Below the pieces are notes generated by a model. It saw only the letters and a program-made list of their open reading frames with translations, was not told the DNA's origin and searched no databases. From assembly GCA_022508705.1 (NCBI GenBank), contig JAFLUO010000018.1, forward strand, positions 1 to 23,314: 23,314 bases of DNA, read 5' to 3'. A program made the translations under genes and the position numbers. Within the stretch, counting starts at the first letter, position 1, and each line of letters opens with the position of its first letter. Below, in pieces: positions 8,227 to 14,478 of this stretch. Origin of the DNA: Oscillospiraceae bacterium. GTDB taxonomy: Bacteria > Bacillota > Clostridia > Oscillospirales > Acutalibacteraceae.

Positions 8227-8787
8227 ATGGCAGGACTCTCCAGATGGTTTGTTGTTCATACCTATTCAGGTTATGAAAACAAGGTTGCAACAAACATTGA
8301 AAAGATTGTTGAAAACCGTAAGATGCACGACCTTATCTTCGAGGTGAACATTCCTATGGAAACCGTTACCGAGGTTAAGGACGAGCAGAAAAGAGAAGTT
8401 GAAAGAAAAGTTTTCCCCGGTTATGTAATGGTCAAGGTTGCCGTATTTGAAAATGAAGATACAGGTGAGCTTGAAATGACTGACGATACCTGGTATGTTA
8501 TCCGTAACACACGCGGTGTTACAGGCTTTGTAGGCCCGGAAAGCAAGCCGATTCCCCTTACTGAGGAAGAGGTATATGCCATGGGCGTTGAGAAAAAAGT
8601 TATCAAGATTGACTATGAGGTTGGCGACATGGTAACGATTATTGACGGCGCATTTGAAGGCGTTGTCGGCGTTGTCCGTGAGCTTGACACGGAAGCAGGC
8701 TCTGTTTGCGTTGTAATTTCAATGCTTGGCCGTGAAACTCCCGTTGAGCTTGAGCTTGACCAGGTAGAGAAAACAGAACAAGAATAA
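8227..8787 (+). CDS. nusG: Transcription termination/antitermination protein NusG
   Basis: 186 residues. ATG at 8227 is chosen over an in-frame TTG at 8206 because CGGAGGG (8214-8220) lies between them. The N-terminal NGN domain begins WFVVHTYSGYENKVATNI and includes FPGYVMVK and WYVIRNTRGVTGFVG. A C-terminal KOW domain contains VGDMVTIIDGAFEGVVGVV. NusG binds RNA polymerase and couples transcription to pausing, Rho or the ribosome. It follows secE closely (13 bp) and precedes rplK-rplA as in most bacteria. Confidence 0.98.
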   Translation: MAGLSRWFVVHTYSGYENKVATNIEKIVENRKMHDLIFEVNIPMETVTEVKDEQKREVERKVFPGYVMVKVAVFENEDTGELEMTDDTWYVIRNTRGVTGFVGPESKPIPLTEEEVYAMGVEKKVIKIDYEVGDMVTIIDGAFEGVVGVVRELDTEAGSVCVVISMLGRETPVELELDQVEKTEQE

Positions 8788-8797
8788 TTTGGTAATC

Positions 8798-8816
8798 AGC
8801 GTTAGATACGCTTTTT
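8798..8816 (+). terminator. Weak terminator-like hairpin after nusG
   Basis: AGCGT/ACGCT (8798-8802 with 8808-8812), loop TAGAT, then TTTT. Five base pairs are too few for strong termination; partial attenuation between nusG and rplK is possible. Confidence 0.4.
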
Positions 8817-8818
8817 AT

Positions 8819-8877
8819 GACGCTTCTTCGGAGCGTCGTGGGAGAAACGGCACGAGCTTCCGTTTCGCCATACCACG
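8819..8877 (+). promoter_or_regulatory. Probable ribosomal protein L1 operator in the rplK-rplA leader
   Basis: A 6-bp hairpin (8819-8824 with 8832-8837) is followed by a second, bipartite one. Its outer stem CGTGG/CCACG (8837-8841 with 8873-8877) and 7-bp inner stem (8844-8850 with 8860-8866) are separated by an asymmetric internal loop. The strands GTGGGAG and ATACCAC match, from memory, the base of the L1-binding helix 76 of bacterial 23S rRNA. L1 (encoded by rplA, second gene here) is known to repress this operon by binding an rRNA-mimicking leader in E. coli. The call is a motif comparison, not a covariance search. Confidence 0.7.
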
Positions 8878-8895
8878 AATTTTGGAGGTGCTAAA

Positions 8896-9321
8896 ATGGC
8901 TCAGAAAGTAATAGGCTTTATTAAGCTTCAAATCCCCGCCGGAAAAGCAACACCGGCACCGCCCGTAGGACCGGCTCTCGGTCAGCACGGCGTTAACATT
9001 ATGGCGTTCACAAAGGAATTCAATGAGCGCACAAAGAACGACATGGGTCTTATTATCCCTGTTGTTATCACTGTTTATGCAGACCATACATTTACATTCG
9101 TAACAAAAACTCCCCCCGCAGCAGTTCTTATTAAAAAGGCTTGCGGAATTGAGAGTGGTTCGGGTGTTCCTAACAAGACAAAGGTAGCTACAATTACAAA
9201 AGAGCAGATTCAGAAGATCGCTGAGCAGAAGATGCCCGACCTGAACGCTGCTTCTATTGAATCAGCTATGAGTATGATTGCAGGTACTGCTCGTTCAATG
9301 GGCGTTACCGTAGTTGACTGA
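8896..9321 (+). CDS. rplK: 50S ribosomal protein L11
   Basis: 141 residues, standard length. It starts MAQKVIGFIKLQIPAGKATP, with the conserved PPVGPALGQHGVNIMAF loop and a C-terminal rRNA-binding domain ending MSMIAGTARSMGVTV. L11 forms the base of the L7/L12 stalk in the GTPase-associated centre. The ATG at 8896 has GGAGGTG at 8884-8890. It is preceded by the putative L1-binding leader and followed by rplA, 57 bp on. Confidence 0.98.
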   Translation: MAQKVIGFIKLQIPAGKATPAPPVGPALGQHGVNIMAFTKEFNERTKNDMGLIIPVVITVYADHTFTFVTKTPPAAVLIKKACGIESGSGVPNKTKVATITKEQIQKIAEQKMPDLNAASIESAMSMIAGTARSMGVTVVD

Positions 9322-9328
9322 TCTCCTT

Positions 9329-9358
9329 GTGGGAGGAAAATCAGATCCGATTAACCAC
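9329..9358 (+). promoter_or_regulatory. Possible second L1-like stem-loop between rplK and rplA
   Basis: GTGGGAG (9329-9335) and AACCAC (9353-9358) can close a stem (GTGG/CCAC) around an inner AATC/GATT hairpin. This repeats the GTGGGAG...ACCAC pairing of the rplK leader. It sits just before the rplA ribosome binding site at 9365. The match is shorter and could be chance. Confidence 0.35.
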
Positions 9359-9378
9359 TTTTTTGGAGGAATTGAATT

Positions 9379-10086
9379 ATGAAACACGGAAAGAAATATG
9401 TTGAGAGCGCAAAGCTTATCGACAGAACAAAACTTTATGATACTGCTGAGGCACTTGACATTGCAGTTAAGACAGCAACAGCAAAATTTGATGAAACTGT
9501 AGAAGTTCACGTTCGTTTGGGTGTTGACTCACGTCACGCTGACCAGCAGGTTAGAGGCGCAGTTGTCCTTCCCAACGGTACAGGTAAAAAGGTTCGCGTT
9601 GCAGTATTTGCAAAGGGCGACAAAGTTGACGCAGCATTGGCAGCAGGCGCTGAATATGTTGGCGCAGAAGACTTGATGGAGAAGATTCAGGGCGGATTTA
9701 TGGACTTTGACGTTTGTATCGCTTCACCTGATATGATGGGTATTGTAGGCCGTCTCGGTAAGGTTCTCGGTCCCCGTGGCTTAATGCCGTCACCCAAAGC
9801 AGGTACGGTTACTCCTGACGTTGCAAAGGCTGTTACAGAAGCAAAAGCAGGTAAGATTGAGTACCGTCTTGATAAGACAAACATCATTCACTGCCCAATC
9901 GGCAAGGCTTCTTTCGGTACTGATAAGCTTAAAGAAAACCTTGACACACTTATGGACGCTATCGTTAAGGCAAAGCCTGCCGCAACAAAGGGTCAGTACA
10001 TTAAGTCATGCGCAGTTGCAACAACAATGGGCCCTGGTATTAAAATCAACCCGAACAAGTTTGTAGCTACTGCAGTAGCTGAATAA
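9379..10086 (+). CDS. rplA: 50S ribosomal protein L1
   Basis: 235 residues, near the usual length. Recognisable motifs are KHGKKYVESAKLIDRTKLYD at the start, VRLGVDSRHADQQVRGAVVLPNG reduced here to its core HADQQVRG, the rRNA-binding VGRLGKVLGPRGLMPSPK, and the C-terminal TTMGPGIKIN. L1 forms the mobile E-site stalk of the 50S subunit and, in known systems, represses its own operon by binding the mRNA leader. ATG at 9379 follows GGAGGA at 9365-9370. The next transcription unit (rplJ-rplL) begins with its own promoter 9 bp after the stop. Confidence 0.98.
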   Translation: MKHGKKYVESAKLIDRTKLYDTAEALDIAVKTATAKFDETVEVHVRLGVDSRHADQQVRGAVVLPNGTGKKVRVAVFAKGDKVDAALAAGAEYVGAEDLMEKIQGGFMDFDVCIASPDMMGIVGRLGKVLGPRGLMPSPKAGTVTPDVAKAVTEAKAGKIEYRLDKTNIIHCPIGKASFGTDKLKENLDTLMDAIVKAKPAATKGQYIKSCAVATTMGPGIKINPNKFVATAVAE

Positions 10087-10094
10087 TTTAATTG

Positions 10095-10126
10095 TTGACA
10101 AACCGTTTACGGTGTGTTAATATAAT
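10095..10126 (+). promoter_or_regulatory. Promoter of rplJ-rplL
   Basis: TTGACA (10095-10100) with either TAATAT at 10118-10123 (17-bp spacer) or the overlapping TATAAT at 10121-10126 (20-bp spacer). It lies between rplA and the L10 leader, so rplJ-rplL can be transcribed independently of rplK-rplA. Confidence 0.75.
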
Positions 10127-10130
10127 ACTC

Positions 10131-10215
10131 GCTTGCCGAAGACAGTAGGTGCATTTTGCGTAAAGGTTTTACCCTGCCTGCCGAGGAAAAGAACTTGAAT
10201 TTATATTAAAGTTTC
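10131..10215 (+). ncRNA. Ribosomal protein L10 leader RNA
   Basis: The sequence CCGAAGACAGTAGGTG (near 10136-10152) paired with CCTGCCTGCCGAGG (near 10172-10185) is the signature of the Firmicutes L10 leader. It forms the L10(L12)4 binding site with a kink-turn that mimics 23S rRNA. It begins directly after the rplJ promoter and runs into an intrinsic attenuator, the expected architecture. High L10-L12 complex should favour premature termination. Confidence 0.9.
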
Positions 10216-10249
10216 AAACCTCTCTGTCTTTTTGCGGAGAGGTTTTTTA
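10216..10249 (+). terminator. L10-leader attenuator (intrinsic terminator)
   Basis: The stem AAACCTCTCTG / CGGAGAGGTTT (10216-10226 with 10235-10245, one G-U) is followed by TTTTTTA. It lies between the L10 leader and the rplJ start, 44 bp before the gene, and fits transcription attenuation of rplJ-rplL. Confidence 0.9.
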
Positions 10250-10292
10250 TCTCATAAAGCAAGCGTAATTTAATTTTAGGAGGTGAATTCGT

Positions 10293-10811
10293 TTGCCAAG
10301 TGAGAAAGTTTTAGAAATCAAGAAGCAACAGGTTGCAGCTCTTAAAGAAAGACTTGACGGTTCTGTTGCAGGTGTAGTTGTTGACTACAAGGGTATCAGC
10401 GTTGCTACCGACACTCAGCTTCGTAAGGAGCTTCGTGAAGCAGGCATTGAGTACACAGTTGTTAAGAACACACTTCTTAAACGTGCTATTGAGGATACAT
10501 CTCTTGACGGTATGTCATCTGTTCTCGAAGGCACAACCGCTATTGCTACAAGTAAAGAAGACCATGTAGCAGCAGCTCGCATTCTTCATAAGTATGCAGA
10601 TGCAAAAGATTCAACCTTCAGCATCAAGACAGGTTATCTTGACGGTGAGGTTATCAGCCTTGAAATGATTGACAGTCTTGCAAAGCTTCCTTCAAGAGAG
10701 ATTTTGCTTGCTACTGTTTGCAATGCATTCAATGCACCTATTGCCGCTTTCGCAAGAGCTATTCAGGCTATTGTTGATAAAGACGGTGAACCGGCTCCCG
10801 CAGCTGAATAA
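10293..10811 (+). CDS. rplJ: 50S ribosomal protein L10
   Basis: 172 residues, normal for L10. The start is TTG at 10293, chosen because a strong AGGAGGTGA lies at 10278-10286 with 6-bp spacing and no ATG gives a family-like N-terminus. Conserved features are VVDYKGISVATDTQLRKELR, EYTVVKNTLLKRA and SREILLATVCNAFNAPIAAF; the C-terminal helix binds L7/L12 dimers. It forms the stalk base with L11. Expression is probably controlled by the L10 leader upstream. Confidence 0.97.
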   Translation: MPSEKVLEIKKQQVAALKERLDGSVAGVVVDYKGISVATDTQLRKELREAGIEYTVVKNTLLKRAIEDTSLDGMSSVLEGTTAIATSKEDHVAAARILHKYADAKDSTFSIKTGYLDGEVISLEMIDSLAKLPSREILLATVCNAFNAPIAAFARAIQAIVDKDGEPAPAAE

Positions 10812-10853
10812 TTTTAAAATTTATTACATTTAATTTTTTGGAGGTAAAATACC

Positions 10854-11231
10854 ATGGCATCAGAGAAAATCGCAGCAATGATCGAAGAGATCAAAGCTCT
10901 TACAGTTCTTGAGCTTTCAGAGCTCGTACACGCAGTAGAAGACGAATTCGGCGTATCAGCAGCCGCAGCAGTTGCAGTTGCAGCTCCCGCAGCAGGCGCA
11001 GCAGCAGCTGAAGAAGAGAAGACAGAGTTTGACGTTGAACTTACAGAAGTTGGCGCTGAGAAGATTAAGGTTATTAAGGCTGTTCGTGAAATCACAGGTC
11101 TTGGCCTTGCAGAAGCAAAAGCTCTTGTTGACGGCGCTCCCGCAAAAATTAAGGAAGCAATGCCCAAAGACGACGCTGAAGCAGCAAAAGCAAAACTCGA
11201 AGAAGTTGGCTCAAAAGTTACTCTTAAATAA
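10854..11231 (+). CDS. rplL: 50S ribosomal protein L7/L12
   Basis: 125 residues. The N-terminal dimerisation helix pair (to about 32) is followed by an Ala/Glu-rich hinge (about 35-55) and the globular C-terminal domain with KIKVIKAVREITGLGLAEAK and VDGAPAKIKE. It recruits translation factors as the multicopy stalk protein. ATG at 10854 has GGAGGT at 10840-10846. It is 42 bp after rplJ and ends at a strong terminator, so rpoB is not in the same transcript. Confidence 0.98.
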   Translation: MASEKIAAMIEEIKALTVLELSELVHAVEDEFGVSAAAAVAVAAPAAGAAAAEEEKTEFDVELTEVGAEKIKVIKAVREITGLGLAEAKALVDGAPAKIKEAMPKDDAEAAKAKLEEVGSKVTLK

Positions 11232-11248
11232 TTTAAGAAAAAATCATG

Positions 11249-11278
11249 AAAAGGCATCTCGTATGAGATGCCTTTTTT
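11249..11278 (+). terminator. Intrinsic terminator after rplL
   Basis: A 12-bp stem (AAAAGGCATCTC / GAGATGCCTTTT, loop GTAT) continues into a T-run. It ends the rplJ-rplL transcript 17 bp after the rplL stop. Confidence 0.94.
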
Positions 11279-11282
11279 CTTG

Positions 11283-11311
11283 TTGCAAGTTCTCTTTAAC
11301 TATGTTAAAAT
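11283..11311 (+). promoter_or_regulatory. Candidate promoter of the redox protein-glycosidase operon
   Basis: TTGCAA (11283-11288), 17-bp spacer, TAAAAT (11306-11311). It begins just after the rplL terminator and 29 bp before the next ATG. Moderate match to the sigma-A consensus. Confidence 0.5.
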
Positions 11312-11339
11312 TGAAATATATCTCAAAAGGAGCTTGCCT

Positions 11340-11780
11340 ATGTCAAAATATACTGAGCGTGCGGAATTGTTATTCAGATGCGGATATAACTGTTCGCAGT
11401 CGGTTTTTTGCACATTTGCAGAGAAATTAGGGCTGACTGAGGCTCAGGCGGCGAGAATTTCCATAGGGCTTGGCGGCGGAGTCGGCAGAATGCGTGAAAT
11501 TTGCGGTGTAATTTCAGGCGCTGCAATGGTGGTCGGCCTCGCAAGACCCGATTTTGACAAGGCTCAGGTTTATGAAACAGTCAGGGAAATAACGGCAGAG
11601 TTTAAAAAGACCCATAATTCCATAATTTGTAAGGATTTGTTAGGACTGAAAGAGGTTAATTTTGATGAAAAACCGGAGCCGAGAACTCCTGAGTTTTATT
11701 TAAAAAGACCATGTCTTAAAATAATTTGTGATGCGGTTTCGGCAATTGAGAAAGTTCTGTTTTCAAAGGAGTGTTACTGA
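11340..11780 (+). CDS. C_GCAxxG_C_C family putative redox protein
   Basis: 146 residues. The ATG at 11340 is chosen for AAAGGAG at 11326-11332; a longer open frame from 11268 would begin inside the rplL terminator. The N-terminal part has the spaced cysteines C14, C18 and C24 (CGYNCSQSVFC), a Gly-rich LGGGVGRMREICG with C55, and further Cys in the C-terminal third. This pattern fits the C_GCAxxG_C_C family of small, probably redox-active or metal-binding proteins, whose biochemical role is not established. The stop is 1 bp before the GH36-like gene, so it is part of that operon. Confidence 0.8.
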   Translation: MSKYTERAELLFRCGYNCSQSVFCTFAEKLGLTEAQAARISIGLGGGVGRMREICGVISGAAMVVGLARPDFDKAQVYETVREITAEFKKTHNSIICKDLLGLKEVNFDEKPEPRTPEFYLKRPCLKIICDAVSAIEKVLFSKECY

Positions 11781-11781
11781 T

Positions 11782-14478
11782 ATGGCAAAGGTTTATGCAT
11801 ATTCCCGTGATGATAAAATAGTAATAGGTAACGATTATATTGAACGCAGGTTTATAGCATTAAACGACCGCCTTCGCACCGAAGAAATAGTAAATAAGCG
11901 AATTGACGGTGGACTTTCTCTAAGCCTTTCAAGCTTTTCAGCCGAATTTTTCATCGGATTTAAGATTAAAGGTAAATTTCGGGATAAAACCGAATATTTA
12001 TCTTCAAACGAATTGACCCTTGACAATATAAACATATTCAATAACAGAGTTGAGTTTATTTTTAAGCCCTATGCATTTTCGGGTGCAAGAATAACCTTTG
12101 TATTGAATTATGAGGTAAAAGACGGCAGTCCCTATATGTCAAAATACATTGAAATGATAGTTGACGAGCGTTATCAGGAAAACGTAGTAATCGACTGTAT
12201 TGACTGCGAGCATTTGTGCTTTAATGAATGTAAGTCTCAGTGGTGTATAGGCGAGGTAGATAAAGCATATCTCAGCCCGTATCACAGCTCACTCGGTCAG
12301 CCCTTTTATTTAAACGGTATGTTTTTTGCAAGCACTTTTCCCCTTGCTGATACTAACATTTCAAATGAAACGGCATATATTCGCTATTTCAGCGGCAAAC
12401 GCTTTGATAAATTGAATTTGAGCTGCGGAACGACCTTCCGCACATGGAAAACCGTTGCAGGCTCTGCAGAAAGCACCGATTACGATACTGTTCGCCGCGA
12501 ATTTCTCAACTTTGTGCGTTCTATATCAAGAAGAATTCAGCCGAGATTTCAGTATAACTCTTGGTATGACCATATGCTTGATATTACGGAAGAAAATATT
12601 GCAAAATCCTTTACCGAAATCGAGGACGGACTTTCAAAAGCCTTAGTTCCAACCTTGGATTCTTACGTTGTTGACGACGGATTTTCCGATTATAAAGGCG
12701 ACTTTTGGAATTTCAATTCTAAATTTCCCAACGGATTTTCTAAAGTTTCCGCTCTTACAAAAAAGCTTTCATCAAATTTCGGTATGTGGATAGGTCCCCG
12801 TGGGGGATATAACTCCGAGACAAGATCCTTTGCCAAGAATATTGAAAAGGCAGGAAAAGGCGGATACAACAAGATTGCAAGGGACGTCTGCGTTGCCGAT
12901 ACAAGATATATAAAAAACATTTCTGATTATTTCATTGATATGATGAACCGTTACGATATAAACTATTGGAAGTTGGACGGCTTTTTGCTTAAAGCCTGTC
13001 AGTCTAAAAATCACGGTCACATAACGGGCGGCTTTAACGATATGTACGAATACACGGAAATGTGGGAAAATTGGATTGATTTGTTCCGCAAAATGCGTAT
13101 TAACCGTGAAACTGTCGGCAAAAATTTATGGATAAATCAAACAAGCTATTGCAATGCAAGCCCGTTCTTCCTTCAATGGACAGACTCTCTTTGGATTCAG
13201 AACAGTAACGATGTTGGCTTTCTTGAAAAAACCAAAACTGGTGAAATGCTTTTGACGTCAGATGCCGACAGGATGCTTTCATACCGTGACAGTAAATATT
13301 ACGACTTTTTTGTAAGACGGAAATATCAGTTTCCGCCTGAATATCTTTATAATCATGACCCGATTTACGGCAATACCGCAAAAGTGTCAATGACAGACAG
13401 CGAATACAGAAAATATCTGTTTATGATGGCAGCACGGGGTAATTTCTTCTGGGAGCTGTATTATTCCTACAATATGCTCGGGTCTTCAAAGTATCGGATA
13501 AATGCGGATGTATTCCGATTTATAAAGAATAATGCGGAGCTTCTCAAAAACTCTGTTTTCATAGGCGCAGACCCTGAAACAGGAGGGGTTTACGGCTTTA
13601 GCGCATGGAACGGAAACGGGGGAATAGTTTCTCTCAGAAATCCGTCGTGCAAAACGCAGGAATTTACATTTACTCTCAGTAAAAATATGGGTTGTGTTGA
13701 GTTTGCAGGTGAAATGAGGCGAGCTAATATTTACCCATATACCGCACAATGTGACAGTGAATTATACAATTACGGCGATTCACTTACCGTAAAGCTACAT
13801 TCGGGCGAAGCGGTTTTAATGAAATTCACAGCATTAAAAGAAAAAACGCCCTCATTGATTTACGGCAGATTTGACTCAGAAAACGAGCTTTTACTGTTCT
13901 TTGACGACAGAATTTATCTTACAGACGATATGGTTTCGTCAGATAAAGAAATTTTATCCGTTGATTTGCTTGAAGATTACAGTACCCTTAAAATATCTTT
14001 TGCGGAAAATGTCGAAAAAGCATACATTTCCTTTACCGTTATGAACGCTTTCGGCAACCAGACAAACGGGGATATAAATGCGGTGAATTATCCCGATTTT
14101 ATTTGCGAAGAAAATATTATTCCTTGCGGGCGTGATTTCACGGTTTCGCTTTCTGTCGGAGATACTATTGACAATCCACATCTCATAAAAACCGATGATT
14201 TTTCCCTAAAGATTTATGACAGGGGGTTATCGTTAAATCTTTTCGGAGTAAAATCCCCCTTTGAAACGAAAGTTTCGGAAGGGGACAGAATTACTCTTGT
14301 TTGTGAGCCGAATTCGCTTATGAAACTTTATAAAAATACAGAGCTTTTGGGTTCGCTTTACTGCAAGGATTATAAAAATGAACTGTTAGGGCAAAAAATT
14401 GAATTTTCCCAAGATGTTTCAAATGTAAAAATACTTGCAAAGGCGATAAAATATGACGAAACGGGGAGGGTATTATGA
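11782..14478 (+). CDS. GH36-like glycoside hydrolase (alpha-galactosidase-like)
   Basis: 898 residues from ATG 11782 (MAKVYAYSRDD), with AAAGGAG about 10 bp upstream. A beta-sandwich-like N-terminal domain (to about 250) precedes a TIM-barrel region with YNSWYD (258-263), VVDDGFSDYKGDFW (296-309), FPNGFSKVSAL, FGMWIGP and YWKLDGF. D399 in WKLDG is the likely nucleophile, equivalent to the KxD motif of clan GH-D. Acidic residues in WTDSLWIQNSND (D468, D477) are acid/base candidates. A C-terminal beta domain follows. There is no signal peptide, so it is cytosolic, probably acting on imported alpha-linked oligosaccharides. The exact substrate cannot be assigned. Its stop overlaps the GH31 start (ATGA). 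Confidence 0.7.
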   Translation: MAKVYAYSRDDKIVIGNDYIERRFIALNDRLRTEEIVNKRIDGGLSLSLSSFSAEFFIGFKIKGKFRDKTEYLSSNELTLDNINIFNNRVEFIFKPYAFSGARITFVLNYEVKDGSPYMSKYIEMIVDERYQENVVIDCIDCEHLCFNECKSQWCIGEVDKAYLSPYHSSLGQPFYLNGMFFASTFPLADTNISNETAYIRYFSGKRFDKLNLSCGTTFRTWKTVAGSAESTDYDTVRREFLNFVRSISRRIQPRFQYNSWYDHMLDITEENIAKSFTEIEDGLSKALVPTLDSYVVDDGFSDYKGDFWNFNSKFPNGFSKVSALTKKLSSNFGMWIGPRGGYNSETRSFAKNIEKAGKGGYNKIARDVCVADTRYIKNISDYFIDMMNRYDINYWKLDGFLLKACQSKNHGHITGGFNDMYEYTEMWENWIDLFRKMRINRETVGKNLWINQTSYCNASPFFLQWTDSLWIQNSNDVGFLEKTKTGEMLLTSDADRMLSYRDSKYYDFFVRRKYQFPPEYLYNHDPIYGNTAKVSMTDSEYRKYLFMMAARGNFFWELYYSYNMLGSSKYRINADVFRFIKNNAELLKNSVFIGADPETGGVYGFSAWNGNGGIVSLRNPSCKTQEFTFTLSKNMGCVEFAGEMRRANIYPYTAQCDSELYNYGDSLTVKLHSGEAVLMKFTALKEKTPSLIYGRFDSENELLLFFDDRIYLTDDMVSSDKEILSVDLLEDYSTLKISFAENVEKAYISFTVMNAFGNQTNGDINAVNYPDFICEENIIPCGRDFTVSLSVGDTIDNPHLIKTDDFSLKIYDRGLSLNLFGVKSPFETKVSEGDRITLVCEPNSLMKLYKNTELLGSLYCKDYKNELLGQKIEFSQDVSNVKILAKAIKYDETGRVL

